DNA from: Advenella mimigardefordensis DPN7
Lineage (GTDB): Bacteria > Pseudomonadota > Gammaproteobacteria > Burkholderiales > Burkholderiaceae_B
Assembly: GCF_000521505.1 (NCBI RefSeq)
Contig: NZ_CP003915.1
Span: 3,224,001 to 3,288,000, forward strand
DNA: 64,000 bases
Reading direction: 5' to 3'
Positions 25,939 to 36,290 of this stretch are shown piece after piece (the first letter of the stretch is position 1; the number at the start of each line of letters is the position of its first letter). The notes under the pieces were generated by a model that saw only the letters and a program-made list of their open reading frames with translations, searched no databases and was not told the origin of the DNA. Position numbers and translations under genes: made by a program.

Positions 25939-26442
25939 ATGATTGCTGTGCAGCACGCCGATTTCGATGCCGGACAACTGATTCGCGACCTGCATGAACG
26001 CAGTGACGGTCAGGCCGGCGCCGTCGCCTCTTTCGTGGGCTACGTGCGCGATTACTCGGCATCGCAACAAACACAGGAACTCTTTCTTGAACACTACCCG
26101 GGCATGTGCGAGCAGGAACTGGCCGATATTGCACAGCAGGCCGCGCAGCGCTGGGATATTGTCCAAAGCACCATCGTGCATCGGGTAGGCGCCCTGTCAC
26201 GCCAGCAACAAATTGTCTTTGTGGGTGTTGCCAGCGCCCATCGCGGTGAAGCGTTTGCCGCCTGCGAGTTCATCATGGACGCACTCAAAACCCGGGCGCC
26301 GTTCTGGAAGCGGGAAACGCTGGCCGATGGCAAGGCATTCTGGGTACAGGCGCGCGGCAGCGACCAGCAACGCCTGCAGAAATGGACCGAACCACAAGCT
26401 ACCACGCAAGCAGATTCACCTGAGCAGGAACAACATCAATGA
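25939..26442 (+). CDS. moaE: molybdopterin synthase large subunit
   Basis: A 167-residue protein that inserts two sulfurs into cyclic pyranopterin to form molybdopterin. GAVASFVGYVRDYS, LFLEHYPGMCEQELADIA, IVHRVGALSRQQQIVFVGVAS HR-type segment and LKTRAPFWKRE with the catalytic Lys are present. The C-terminus carries an extra Gln/Glu-rich tail. Its end overlaps moaB by ATGA. Confidence 0.93.
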   Translation: MIAVQHADFDAGQLIRDLHERSDGQAGAVASFVGYVRDYSASQQTQELFLEHYPGMCEQELADIAQQAAQRWDIVQSTIVHRVGALSRQQQIVFVGVASAHRGEAFAACEFIMDALKTRAPFWKRETLADGKAFWVQARGSDQQRLQKWTEPQATTQADSPEQEQHQ

Positions 26443-26963
26443 AGTCGCTTACCGAAAAAGACAGCAAAGTCGCACTACAGATTGCCATTCTGACCATCCA
26501 CGATACCCGGCTACCGGAAAACGACAGTTCGGGCCGCTATCTGGCCGACGCCGTTGGCCAAAGTGGTCACCACGTAGCCGGGCGGGCCATTTGCCCGGAC
26601 AATCGCTACGCCATCCGCAAGCAGCTGTCAGACTGGATTCTGGACGAAAACATCCACGCCATTATTACCAATGGCGGTACCGGCATGCGCGACAAGAATG
26701 CCACACTGGCAGCCGTTACACCGTTGCTCGATACACAAATCGCCGGTTTTGGAGAATTGTTCCGCGCCTATTCGTTTGCCGACATCGGCTCGTCGGGCCT
26801 GCAATCGAACGCGCTGGGTGGCAAAGCCAACAACACGCTGATTTTCTGTCTGCCGGGCTCGACCGATGCCTGCCGCCTGGGCTGGGAAAAAATTCTGCGC
26901 GAGCAATTCGACAGCCATCACCAGCCCTGCAATTTCGCATCGGCTTATGCCAAGCGTGATTAA
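26439..26963 (+). CDS. moaB: molybdenum cofactor adenylyltransferase-like protein
   Basis: A 174-residue MoaB/Mog-fold protein: IAILTIHDTRLPENDSSGRYL, ITNGGTGMRDKN and FCLPGSTDACRL are the pterin/nucleotide-binding motifs. In bacteria this family adenylates molybdopterin (as MogA) or assists it. It is coupled to moaE by overlapping ATGA and lies 49 bp before moeA. Confidence 0.92.
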   Translation: MKSLTEKDSKVALQIAILTIHDTRLPENDSSGRYLADAVGQSGHHVAGRAICPDNRYAIRKQLSDWILDENIHAIITNGGTGMRDKNATLAAVTPLLDTQIAGFGELFRAYSFADIGSSGLQSNALGGKANNTLIFCLPGSTDACRLGWEKILREQFDSHHQPCNFASAYAKRD

Positions 26964-27012
26964 ATCGCAAGCGCCATTATTTATTTGAGACAAGATCACA
27001 GGAAACACCACT

Positions 27013-28221
27013 ATGCTTGATTTTGATACCGCGCAGCAGCGGCTGCTGGATCTGCCTATCGCCGCGATTGCCGTGGAAACCGTCAGCCTGCAACAAGCAC
27101 TCGGACGCGTGCTGGCACAGGACGTGGTGGCCACACTGGACATGCCGTCTGCAGACAACAGCTCCATGGACGGTTACGCGTTGCGCCTGCAGGATTATGT
27201 GCCGGGCGCGACCCTGCCCGTGCAACAGCGCGTCTTTGCCGGACAGGCACCACAGCCGCAAGAACCGGGAACCGTTTCCCGTATTTTTACCGGCAGCCTG
27301 ATCCCCGACGGTGCCGATACCGTCGTCATTCAGGAAGTCTGCAAGGAAGAGGATGGGCAGGTCACCATCTCCGAGGCCCCGACTCTGGGCCAGAACATCC
27401 GCCGCCAGGGCGAAGATACGCGCGCCGGCAGCGTTATCCTTGAGCAGGGCACACTACTGGGCGCGGCTGAAATCAACCTTATCGCCACCCAGGGCATTGC
27501 CACACTGAGTGTATACCGTCAGCTCAAAGTCGGTATTCTGACAACCGGTGACGAACTGGTACCTGTGGGACAGCCCCGGGAATCCTCACAAATTTTCAAT
27601 TCCAACGCCCCCATGCTGACCGCCCTGTTTCAGACAATGGGCGCTCAGGTTAAACACGCCCTGCATGCCATGGATGATCTGGATGCGACCCGCGAAGCAT
27701 TGAACACACTGTTTGCCGACTGCGATCTGGTTATCAGCGTAGGCGGCGTATCGGTAGGGGAAAAGGATCTGGTCAAGCCGGCGCTCGAAGCACTGGGGGC
27801 CAGCCTGGATTTCTGGCGCGTGAAAATGAAGCCGGGAAAACCGGTGGCCTTGTCCAGCGTGAACAATGTACCGGTGATCTGCCTGCCTGGCAACCCGGTT
27901 TCCGCTTATACCGTGCTGGCGGTACTGGTCTCGCCTCTGATTCGCAAGCTACAGGGACGCAGCCAATGTCTGCCGCTACGTATCCAGGCTACCCTGAAAA
28001 CAGACAAGGTTTTTAATGAAACCCGTGATGAATTTCTGCGTGTTCGCATCACGCAGGATACGGAAACCGGGCTGCTGATGGCTGAACCCTATGAACGTCA
28101 GGGATCCGGCATAAGCTCTTCCCTGCCCTGGGCCAATGCCTTTGCCCGTGTACCGGCCGTGCAAAAATACACCGGCGGTGACCGGGTATGGGTCTACCTC
28201 AAGGAAGACTGGATTCGCTAA
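27013..28221 (+). CDS. moeA: molybdopterin molybdenumtransferase
   Basis: A 402-residue enzyme that uses molybdate to exchange Mo for AMP on the adenylated cofactor. It shows MPSADNSSMDGYAL, RRQGEDTRAGS, ILTTGDELVPVGQ, SVGGVSVGEKDLVK and LPGNPVSAYTVL, all family motifs. AGGA is upstream of the ATG. It is the last plus-strand moa gene; mobA and moaA converge with it from the minus strand. Confidence 0.95.
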   Translation: MLDFDTAQQRLLDLPIAAIAVETVSLQQALGRVLAQDVVATLDMPSADNSSMDGYALRLQDYVPGATLPVQQRVFAGQAPQPQEPGTVSRIFTGSLIPDGADTVVIQEVCKEEDGQVTISEAPTLGQNIRRQGEDTRAGSVILEQGTLLGAAEINLIATQGIATLSVYRQLKVGILTTGDELVPVGQPRESSQIFNSNAPMLTALFQTMGAQVKHALHAMDDLDATREALNTLFADCDLVISVGGVSVGEKDLVKPALEALGASLDFWRVKMKPGKPVALSSVNNVPVICLPGNPVSAYTVLAVLVSPLIRKLQGRSQCLPLRIQATLKTDKVFNETRDEFLRVRITQDTETGLLMAEPYERQGSGISSSLPWANAFARVPAVQKYTGGDRVWVYLKEDWIR

Positions 28222-28241
28222 CCTGGCCCGCTCAGGCACCG

Positions 28242-28865
28242 TCAGAGTGGCGTTACGCTGGCCTGGGCAAGGGCCAGTTCCTCTGGCGTATTAACGTTCA
28301 GAAAGGCCTGCGCATGATCGAATATCACACGCACCGCCTGCTGTGATTCCAGCCAGGGCAGCACTGCGCGACGACCGCCTTGCAGGTAAGCCCTCAGGGT
28401 CGCCAGCGTATGGGTATGCAATAGCAAACAGATGGAATGATCACGCGCGCCCGCATGGGCAAAGGCAATCTGCCCGCCCTGGGCGATCAGCGTCGCATAC
28501 AGGTGTGTCACATAATCATTCGGCAAGGCCGGCATATCGCAACCGGCCGCCACCAGCCACGGCGTCGTAACATGAGGCGCGGCCGCAAGCAGACCTGCCA
28601 GCGGACCCTGGCTGCCATCGAACTCCGGCGGATCCGCCACGACCTGACCGTATTGGCGGTACTGTTCCTGATGCTGGTTGGCGCTGATCAGCACATGGGC
28701 AACATGCGGCTGCAACGCCCTTAGTACATATTCAACCAGAGGATGATCGTGGAGCTGGACCAGTCCTTTATCCACCCCACCCAGGCGTCGGCCCTGGCCG
28801 CCGGCCAGTATCAATGCCGTCACCTCCCGGGGCGCAAGCTGTGCCGGCTGCGATATGGCGGTCAT
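28242..28865 (-). CDS. mobA: molybdenum cofactor guanylyltransferase
   Basis: A 207-residue nucleotidyltransferase that adds GMP to Mo-molybdopterin to give MGD, the cofactor of formate dehydrogenase. It has the LILAGGQGRRLGGVDKGLV signature, LVEYVLRAL and VAAGCDMPALPNDYV (metal-binding Asp). It starts 2 nt after the stop of moaA. Ends 20 bp from moeA, convergent. Confidence 0.93.
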   Translation of the reverse strand: MTAISQPAQLAPREVTALILAGGQGRRLGGVDKGLVQLHDHPLVEYVLRALQPHVAHVLISANQHQEQYRQYGQVVADPPEFDGSQGPLAGLLAAAPHVTTPWLVAAGCDMPALPNDYVTHLYATLIAQGGQIAFAHAGARDHSICLLLHTHTLATLRAYLQGGRRAVLPWLESQQAVRVIFDHAQAFLNVNTPEELALAQASVTPL

Positions 28866-28867
28866 GC

Positions 28868-29974
28868 TCAGCCTCCGATATAGCTCATTTCTATTTTTTT
28901 CTTCGTACCACTTGTACCGCTTATCTGATCACGCAATTCGGAGTAGCGGTCTGCCCTGCCGGTCCAGATACCGGCCAGCGTACAGGCAATCTCATGATCG
29001 GTTGCCGCTGAACGCAATAAGGCACGCAAGTCAAAACCCTGATCGGCGAACAGACAGGTGAACAATTTACCCTCAGGCGACATACGCAATCGGGTACAGT
29101 CGCCACAGAATGCATGAGTCACACTTGTGATCAGACCCACCTCTCCGCCGCCATCTTTGTAACGCCAGCGTCTGGCCACTTCCCCCGGATAGTTGGCATG
29201 CACCGGTTCCAGTTCGAATCGGCTCTGCAACTGTTGCAGGATTTCCCGGCCACCAACCACATCTGTCATATCCCAGTGGTTGGTCACGCCCACATCCATA
29301 AATTCAATAAACCGTAGAATATGACCGCTATGACGGAAATACTCAGCCATTGGCACGATCTGGTGTTCATTCACACCTTTTTTCACCACCATATTGATCT
29401 TGATCGGTGCAATGCCTGCCTGCTGTGCGGCGTCGATACCGGCCAGCACCTGATCCACATGAATTTTGGTATCACTCATCTGGCGGAACAAATCAGGATC
29501 CAGCGCGTCCAGACTGACGGTAATTCGCTCCAGCCCCGCATCACGCAAGGGTACGGCCATACGCTGCAACAGCGTGCCATTGGTGGTCAGCGCGATGTCC
29601 AGTGGCTTATCTTCAAGATCCCTGATCTGCGCCAGCATGGCAATCAGGCGGGTCATTTCCTTGCGCAGCAGCGGTTCGCCGCCGGTAATACGCAATTTAT
29701 TAACGCCCAGTTGCGCAAACAAACGCGCCATGCGGGTAATTTCTTCAAACGACAGAATCTGACTATGCGGCAGAAATACGTGGTCGCTGCCAAACTGGTC
29801 GCGCGGCATACAGTAAGAACACCGAAAATTGCACTTGTCTGTAATTGAGATACGCAAGTCACGCAGGGCGCGGCCCAACTGGTCTACGACGGGCCTGCCG
29901 GGTATATAGTCCGCCTGCGGCAAGGGCCTTTCTGCCCTTTTTCGGATATCGGTTATTGGAATAATATTAGTCAT
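28868..29974 (-). CDS. moaA: GTP 3',8-cyclase
   Basis: A 368-residue radical SAM protein, the first enzyme of Moco synthesis. The N-terminal cluster is [37 protein letters not shown] follows, and the C-terminal cluster is in [20 protein letters not shown]. The conserved C-terminal Gly-Gly tail (YIGG) is intact. The start overlaps the end of the upstream regulator gene by 8 nt, so moaA is coupled to it. Confidence 0.95.
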   Translation of the reverse strand: MTNIIPITDIRKRAERPLPQADYIPGRPVVDQLGRALRDLRISITDKCNFRCSYCMPRDQFGSDHVFLPHSQILSFEEITRMARLFAQLGVNKLRITGGEPLLRKEMTRLIAMLAQIRDLEDKPLDIALTTNGTLLQRMAVPLRDAGLERITVSLDALDPDLFRQMSDTKIHVDQVLAGIDAAQQAGIAPIKINMVVKKGVNEHQIVPMAEYFRHSGHILRFIEFMDVGVTNHWDMTDVVGGREILQQLQSRFELEPVHANYPGEVARRWRYKDGGGEVGLITSVTHAFCGDCTRLRMSPEGKLFTCLFADQGFDLRALLRSAATDHEIACTLAGIWTGRADRYSELRDQISGTSGTKKKIEMSYIGG

Positions 29975-31043
29975 TAAAGGCTTCGTCTAATGTCTGGATT
30001 TTCCCAGCCTCAGTTGCATCATACCCTACCAGTTGCCCGAGAAATTGCTGGTAATCCTGACTGCGCATAAAATGGATGAATTTTTCCACGTTAATCTGCT
30101 GCAAATTATTACGATGGAGTGCGAAAAAATAGCGCTCGCGCACCAGCGGAATAAAATCCAGGCCAAAACGGTGGGCAGCCGTCTGCACACCAATGCCCAC
30201 ATCGGCCATGCCACTTGCAATATGGGCCGCAATGGCCATATGCGTGAACTCGCTGTCTTCAAAACCACTCACTGCAGATGTCTGGATGTTCTCTTCCTGC
30301 AGCATCAGTCCTATCAGAAAACGCGTACTTGAGCCTGGCTGACGATTCACAAATCGAACGTCATCACGTGCCAGATCGCGGACCGACTGGATTTGCTTTG
30401 GATTGCCCGGTTTGACGAAAAGCCCGGTATTGCGTACGGCCAGATGAATCAGCAAATGCGTGTCGCTATTGAGCCAGGGCGAGTAACGATCCAGTATCGG
30501 TTTTTCGAACTTGCCGATAGGCACCTGAAACCCCGCCAGTTCACATTCGTTCTGCTCCAGCGCCGCCAGCGCTTCGATCGCCGTACGATAGCGCAGCTCC
30601 AGAAGAGGCTGCGGCGAATTCATACGCTGGGTCAGCCCTTCCACGGCAAAGCCATGACTGGCATGCAGACGCACATTCGGCGTGTGCTCCGGAATGAGTT
30701 TTTCCAGTTCTTCCTGTGATTCGGAGGCCAGGCTTTCCAGGGTGGGCGACAGCCGCGCCTGAATGCGGCGATTAGCCCACACCAGCCGTCGGGCAAATTC
30801 GGATAGCTCCGTTCCCTTACGCCGCTTGGTAATAAGCAGCGGCACACCGAAAACCTCCTCAAACTGCCGCAACACGCCCCAGGCATGACGATAGGAATGT
30901 CCACAGGTTTCGCTGGCTGCCACGATATTGCCACTCACATCAATTTCAGCCAGCAAGCCCAGCAGCATGGAAAGCGACAGGGTTTTACCTTCCTGGGTAT
31001 CGATGGTCCACTCAGGGTTTATCCTGATCGAAAACGGGTACAT
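29967..31043 (-). CDS. ModE/LysR-like regulator with molybdate- or ligand-binding-like domain
   Basis: A 358-residue regulator. The N-terminus is a winged helix of the ModE type ([54 protein letters not shown]) followed by a periplasmic-binding-protein-like domain (PBP_like-2, about residues 105-330: [31 protein letters not shown]). Such proteins control Moco-dependent oxidoreductases in related bacteria. It is divergent from fdsG, so it is a good candidate formate dehydrogenase regulator, but it could also sense molybdate. The class is firm; the ligand is inferred. Confidence 0.75.
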   Translation of the reverse strand: MYPFSIRINPEWTIDTQEGKTLSLSMLLGLLAEIDVSGNIVAASETCGHSYRHAWGVLRQFEEVFGVPLLITKRRKGTELSEFARRLVWANRRIQARLSPTLESLASESQEELEKLIPEHTPNVRLHASHGFAVEGLTQRMNSPQPLLELRYRTAIEALAALEQNECELAGFQVPIGKFEKPILDRYSPWLNSDTHLLIHLAVRNTGLFVKPGNPKQIQSVRDLARDDVRFVNRQPGSSTRFLIGLMLQEENIQTSAVSGFEDSEFTHMAIAAHIASGMADVGIGVQTAAHRFGLDFIPLVRERYFFALHRNNLQQINVEKFIHFMRSQDYQQFLGQLVGYDATEAGKIQTLDEAFND

Positions 31044-31244
31044 AATGCAATCTCCCTCTGGCGTTTCCTCACCATTATATGTGTTATTAATTTCATATTG
31101 AAAATATATCTGAAGTAGCTACTATTGAGCCTATAAGCATATTTGTCAATTGGGAATTGAATATAAAATACTTTGCGGTGCTGCAGCATTTTATTATGAT
31201 TCTGGTTGCATATAAATTAGATCCAACACGTATCGGAGACAGCC

Positions 31245-31796
31245 ATGTCCAAAACGGGCATTTCCTCACCTTTCATTCAGTCGGTCGACAACAAGATCCG
31301 AAAAATGATTCCATTGACACCAGAAACGCCTCATTCGCGTGCCGTGTCAGCCAGTCTGGTCAAACTGGGCAACCTGCCCGGAGCACTCATGCCGGTGTTG
31401 CATGACATCCAGGACACGCTGGGTTTTATTCCTCCGGAATGCATTGATCAAATTGGCCAGGCGTTGAATTTATCGCGTGCCGAAGTGCATGGCGTCATCA
31501 CCTTTTACCCTCATTTTCACACCACCCCCAAAGGGGCCGTACACATTGAAGTGTGTCGCGCCGAATCCTGTCAGGCCATGGGCTCGGCCAGGCTTGAAGC
31601 CCATATCCGTCAGGCTACCGGCTGTGACATGAATAGCACCAGTGCCGATGGCCAGGTGTCAGTTGACGCGGTTTATTGCCTGGGGTTGTGTGCCCAGTCG
31701 CCCAACATTATGATCAACGGTGAACCCTGTGCGCACGTCACACCGGAATCGTTTGATGAGTTGTATCGTGAACACACGGAGGCTGTCTCTGTATGA
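31245..31796 (+). CDS. fdsG: NAD-dependent formate dehydrogenase gamma subunit
   Basis: A 183-residue thioredoxin-like [2Fe-2S] protein homologous to NuoE. Cluster ligands are CRAESCQAMGS and CLGLCAQSPNIMING. It relays electrons between FdsB and FdsA. GGAG precedes the ATG, and the stop overlaps fdsB as ATGA. A stretch of AT-rich sequence (31044-31244) between this gene and the divergent regulator must hold the operon promoter. Confidence 0.92.
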   Translation: MSKTGISSPFIQSVDNKIRKMIPLTPETPHSRAVSASLVKLGNLPGALMPVLHDIQDTLGFIPPECIDQIGQALNLSRAEVHGVITFYPHFHTTPKGAVHIEVCRAESCQAMGSARLEAHIRQATGCDMNSTSADGQVSVDAVYCLGLCAQSPNIMINGEPCAHVTPESFDELYREHTEAVSV

Positions 31797-33352
31797 CTAT
31801 TCGAATCTTCATTCCCGCTGATGCAGCCGCGATTGCCGCCGGCGCAGAACGTGTGGTAACAGCCATTCGCAAGGAAGCCGAACAGCGCAACCTGGATATT
31901 ACCGTGGTGCGTAACGGCTCCCGCGGATTGTTATGGCTGGAACCCATGATCGAAGTGCAAACAGACAGTGGCCGCGTGGCTTACGGTCCGGTCAAACCGG
32001 GCGACGTCGCGTCCCTGTTCGATGCCGATTTTCTGCATGGCGGCCAGCACGCGTTATCGCATGGCCTCACCGAAGAAATACCGTTCCTGAAAAACCAGGA
32101 GCGCCTGACCTTTGCGCGGGTTGGCATTACCGATCCGCTGTCGGTCAAAGACTATATGGCTCACGACGGGTTTGCAGGGCTGGCCAAAGCCCTCACCATG
32201 GTGCCTGCCGATATCGTGCAGGAAGTGACCGATTCCGGTCTGCGCGGCCGGGGCGGTGCGGCGTTCCCTACCGGCATCAAATGGAAAACCGTTCTGGGTA
32301 CGCCCGCGCAGCAGAAATATATTGTTTGCAATGCCGACGAAGGCGACTCCGGCACCTTCTCCGATCGCATGCTGATGGAAGGGGATCCCTTGTGCCTGAT
32401 CGAAGGCATGACCATCGCCGGGCTGGCAACCGGTGCTACTCAGGGATACATTTACATTCGTTCAGAATACCCGCATGCGATTGCCGCGTTAAACCGTGCC
32501 ATCGGTGCAGCAACGCTTGCCAACTGGCTGGGAGAAAACATCCAGGGCAGCGATAAGTCCTTTTTTCTTGAAGTCCGCAAGGGCGCCGGCGCCTATATCT
32601 GCGGCGAAGAAACCTCGCTGCTGGATTCGCTCGAAGGCAAGCGTGGTCTGGTGCGCGCCAAACCGCCGCTGCCGGCCATCAAGGGCCTTTTCGGCAAACC
32701 CACGGTCATCAATAATGTGATTTCGCTGGCATCGGTTCCGTACATTCTCGCCAACGGCGGCCAGGCGTATGCCAACTTCGGCATGGGCCGCTCCAAAGGC
32801 ACGCTGCCGTTTCAGCTGGCGGGCAATCTGCGCCACGGCGGCTTAGTAGAAAAAGCCTTTGGCCTGACCCTGCGCGAACTGCTTTATGATTATGGCGGCG
32901 GTAGTGCCAGCGGTCGACCCATCAAAGCGGTACAGGTTGGCGGCCCGCTGGGCGCATACCTGCCGGAATCGCAATGGGATGTGCCGATGGATTACGAAGC
33001 CTACATGAAAGTGTCGGCCATGATCGGTCACGGTGGGATTGTCGCGTTCGATGATACGGCCAAAATGAATGAGCTGGCCCGTTACGCCATGGAGTTCTGT
33101 GCGGTCGAGTCCTGTGGAAAATGCACGCCCTGTCGTATCGGCTCCACTCGCGGCACCGAAGTGATAGACCGCATCAGCGCCAACGAAAATCGTCAGGAAA
33201 ATGTAGAACTGCTGCGCGATTTGTGCGATACCATGCTGGGCGGCTCGCTATGCGCCCTGGGCGGCATGACTCCCTACCCTGTCCTGTCCGCCCTGCAGCA
33301 CTTCCCTGCCGATTTTGGCATTGAAGCGAGCACAGAAACCGAACATTCATAA
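31793..33352 (+). CDS. fdsB: NAD-dependent formate dehydrogenase beta subunit
   Basis: A 519-residue diaphorase subunit (NuoF type) with a short NuoE-like N-terminal extension. The FMN/NAD part has GRGGAAFPTGIKWKT, CNADEGDSGTFSDRML and GAYICGEETSLLDSLEGKRG; the [4Fe-4S] site is ESCGKCTPCRIGSTR. It takes electrons from FdsG/FdsA to reduce NAD+. ATGA coupling to fdsG. Confidence 0.93.
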   Translation: MTIRIFIPADAAAIAAGAERVVTAIRKEAEQRNLDITVVRNGSRGLLWLEPMIEVQTDSGRVAYGPVKPGDVASLFDADFLHGGQHALSHGLTEEIPFLKNQERLTFARVGITDPLSVKDYMAHDGFAGLAKALTMVPADIVQEVTDSGLRGRGGAAFPTGIKWKTVLGTPAQQKYIVCNADEGDSGTFSDRMLMEGDPLCLIEGMTIAGLATGATQGYIYIRSEYPHAIAALNRAIGAATLANWLGENIQGSDKSFFLEVRKGAGAYICGEETSLLDSLEGKRGLVRAKPPLPAIKGLFGKPTVINNVISLASVPYILANGGQAYANFGMGRSKGTLPFQLAGNLRHGGLVEKAFGLTLRELLYDYGGGSASGRPIKAVQVGGPLGAYLPESQWDVPMDYEAYMKVSAMIGHGGIVAFDDTAKMNELARYAMEFCAVESCGKCTPCRIGSTRGTEVIDRISANENRQENVELLRDLCDTMLGGSLCALGGMTPYPVLSALQHFPADFGIEASTETEHS

Positions 33353-33398
33353 ACCAAAACAATAATTATCCGCTGCCGCAACCGGCAAGGAGAGCCAA

Positions 33399-36272
33399 AT
33401 GTTAGAAACCGTCGTCAAACGTGATATCGATCTGGGTACACCCGAGAGCATTTCCGACAAACTGGTTTCCGTCACCATTGACGGTTACGACATCTCAGTG
33501 CCTGAAGGCACATCGGTCATGCGCGCTGCGGCGCTCAATGGCGTGAACATCCCCAAACTGTGCGCCACCGACAGCATCGAAGCCTTCGGCTCATGCCGCT
33601 TGTGCCTGGTCGAAATCGAAGGCCGTCGCGGTTACCCGGCCTCCTGTACCACCCCGGTAGAAGAAGGTATGGTAATCCGCACCGAAACACCCAAGCTGCA
33701 TCAGCTGCGACGCGGCGTCATGGAATTGTATATTTCCGATCACCCCCTGGATTGCCTGACCTGCCCGTCCAATGGTGACTGCGAGCTGCAGGATATGGCA
33801 GGTGTGGTTGGCCTGCGCAACGTACGCTATGGCTACGAAGGCGCCAACCACCTGAAAGACCAGAAGGATGAATCCAATCCGTATTTCACTTATGATCCGA
33901 GCAAATGCATTGTCTGCAACCGCTGCGTCCGCGCCTGCGAAGAAACGCAGGGAACCTTTGCCCTGACCATTTCCGGTAAAGGATTTGCCTCACGCGTTTC
34001 TCCCGGCCAGAGTCAGTCGTTCATGGACAGTGAATGCGTGTCCTGCGGCGCCTGCGTGCAGGCCTGCCCAACCGCAACACTGGAAGACAAAAGCATTATC
34101 GAACTGGGTCAGGCCGATCATGCTGTCATCACCACCTGCGCCTATTGCGGGGTGGGTTGTGGGTTCAAGGCCGAAATGAAAGGCGAGACCGTGGTTCGCA
34201 TGACGCCCTGGAAAGACGGCCAGGCCAACCGTGGTCACTCCTGCGTCAAGGGGCGTTTTGCCTGGAGCTACGCAACCCACAAGGAACGCATTACCAAACC
34301 CATGATTCGCAAAAGTATCTCCGACCCATGGACCGAAGTATCGTGGGACGAAGCCATTGGTTATGCGGCCAGCGAATTCAAGCGCCTGCAGAGCAAGTAT
34401 GGACGTGATTCCGTAGGCGGCATCACCTCATCGCGCTGTACCAATGAAGAAACCTGGCTGGTGCAAAAACTGGTGCGCGCCGCCTTCAATACCAATAACG
34501 TGGACACCTGCGCCCGCGTCTGTCACTCACCTACCGGCTATGGCCTGAAGACAACACTGGGCGAATCCGCCGGTACGCAGACATTTGATTCGGTCATGTT
34601 CACCGATGTGGTGATCGTCATGGGTGCAAACCCAAGCGCCGCTCACCCGGTTTTCGCATCACGCCTGAAAAAACGCCTGCGTCAGGGCGCGCGCCTGATC
34701 GTTATTGATCCGCGCCAGACCGAACTGGTCAGCTCACCACACATTCGTGCCGATTACCATCTGCAGGTGCGTCCGGGCACCAACGTCGCGCTGCTGTCAG
34801 CCTTGTCTCACGTGATCGCAACCGAGAATCTGATCGACCTGGATTTTGTCCGCGAACGTTGTGAAGAAAAGGCGTTCAAGGAATGGCTGGATTTTGTCAG
34901 CCTGCCGGAAAATTCACCAGAAGCCATGCAGGAAGAAACCGGCGTGCCGGCCGAGCAAATTCGTGGCGCAGCCCGACTGTTCGCCACCGGCGGCAACGGC
35001 TCCATCTATTATGGACTGGGCGTAACAGAGCACAGCCAGGGCTCCACCACCGTGATGGCGATCGCTAACCTGGCCATGGCCACCGGCAATATCGGCCGTG
35101 AAGGCGTAGGGGTCAATCCACTGCGCGGGCAGAATAACGTACAGGGTTCCTGCGACATGGGTTCATTCCCGCACGAGCTGCCTGGCTATCGCCATATTTC
35201 CGATAACGTCACCCGTCACGAATTTGAACAAGCCTGGAATGTCACATTGCAGCCCGAACCCGGCCTGCGCATCCCGAATATGTTCGATGCCGCGCTGGAA
35301 GGCACGTTCAAGGGACTGTACTGCCAGGGTGAAGACATTGTGCAATCGGATCCGGACACCCAGCATGTGGCCGCATCACTGTCTGCCATGGAGTGCGTGG
35401 TGATCCAGGATATTTTCCTGAATGAAACCGCCAAGTACGCGCATGTCTTCCTGCCTGGCTCAACCTTCCTGGAAAAAGACGGCACGTTTACCAACGCAGA
35501 ACGACGTATTTCACGGGTGCGCAAGGTCATGGAACCGGCCAGCGGCATGGCAGACTGGGAAATCACCTGCGCCCTGTCCAATGCGCTGGGCTATCCGATG
35601 AACTACACCCACCCATCCGAAATCATGGACGAAATCGCGGCACTGACGCCTACCTTTACCGGAGTCTCGTTCGATCTCATCACAAAAATGGGTAGTGTGC
35701 AGTGGCCCTGCAATGAAGAAGCGCCGGAAGGCACACCGATCATGCACATTGACGAATTCGTACGCGGCAAAGGCAAGTTCATGATTACCAAGTACATTCC
35801 AACGGACGAAAGAAGCACGCGTAAATTTCCATTGCTCTTTACAACCGGACGGATTCTGTCGCAATACAACGTGGGTGCGCAAACGCGTAGAACGCCGAAT
35901 GTGGCATGGCATTCCGAAGACGTGCTGGAAATTCACCCGGTTGACGCCGAGGATCGCGGTATCAGCCAGGGCGACTGGGTCGGCATCCAGAGCCGTGCCG
36001 GTGAAACGGTATTGCGGGCCGACGTCACAACACGGGTTCAGCCGGGCGTGGTTTACACCACCTTCCACTTCCCTGAATCCGGTGCGAACGTGGTCACCAC
36101 CGATAACTCGGACTGGGCCACCAATTGCCCTGAGTACAAGGTCACTGCAGTACAGGTTACCCGCGTCACGCAGCCATCGGCCTGGCAGAACAAATGGTCC
36201 GAATTCAATCGTGAACAGCGCGCACTTCTGAAAAATCGTGTCACGATGGATGAAACATCGGTAACCAGCTAA
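33399..36272 (+). CDS. fdsA: NAD-dependent formate dehydrogenase catalytic alpha subunit
   Basis: A 957-residue molybdoenzyme that oxidises formate to CO2. The order is an N-terminal [2Fe-2S] domain (SCRLCLVEIEG), a His-Cys [4Fe-4S] motif HPLDCLTCPSNGDCELQ, two 4Fe-4S clusters (CIVCNRCVRACEETQ; CVSCGACVQACPTAT), then the bis-MGD domain starting CAYCGVGC, with VDTCARVCHSPTGYG carrying the Mo-ligand Cys and adjacent catalytic His. The C-terminal molybdopterin-binding domain is complete. AAGGAG precedes the ATG. Cytosolic: no Tat signal. Confidence 0.95.
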   Translation: MLETVVKRDIDLGTPESISDKLVSVTIDGYDISVPEGTSVMRAAALNGVNIPKLCATDSIEAFGSCRLCLVEIEGRRGYPASCTTPVEEGMVIRTETPKLHQLRRGVMELYISDHPLDCLTCPSNGDCELQDMAGVVGLRNVRYGYEGANHLKDQKDESNPYFTYDPSKCIVCNRCVRACEETQGTFALTISGKGFASRVSPGQSQSFMDSECVSCGACVQACPTATLEDKSIIELGQADHAVITTCAYCGVGCGFKAEMKGETVVRMTPWKDGQANRGHSCVKGRFAWSYATHKERITKPMIRKSISDPWTEVSWDEAIGYAASEFKRLQSKYGRDSVGGITSSRCTNEETWLVQKLVRAAFNTNNVDTCARVCHSPTGYGLKTTLGESAGTQTFDSVMFTDVVIVMGANPSAAHPVFASRLKKRLRQGARLIVIDPRQTELVSSPHIRADYHLQVRPGTNVALLSALSHVIATENLIDLDFVRERCEEKAFKEWLDFVSLPENSPEAMQEETGVPAEQIRGAARLFATGGNGSIYYGLGVTEHSQGSTTVMAIANLAMATGNIGREGVGVNPLRGQNNVQGSCDMGSFPHELPGYRHISDNVTRHEFEQAWNVTLQPEPGLRIPNMFDAALEGTFKGLYCQGEDIVQSDPDTQHVAASLSAMECVVIQDIFLNETAKYAHVFLPGSTFLEKDGTFTNAERRISRVRKVMEPASGMADWEITCALSNALGYPMNYTHPSEIMDEIAALTPTFTGVSFDLITKMGSVQWPCNEEAPEGTPIMHIDEFVRGKGKFMITKYIPTDERSTRKFPLLFTTGRILSQYNVGAQTRRTPNVAWHSEDVLEIHPVDAEDRGISQGDWVGIQSRAGETVLRADVTTRVQPGVVYTTFHFPESGANVVTTDNSDWATNCPEYKVTAVQVTRVTQPSAWQNKWSEFNREQRALLKNRVTMDETSVTS

Positions 36273-36290
36273 CGACAGGATTTCTTCTTG

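Noticed and set aside
31044..31244. sigma54-type promoter upstream of fdsG
   Set aside because: CTGG and TTGCAT are present near 31200, but the required GG-N10-GC spacing is absent; not supported.
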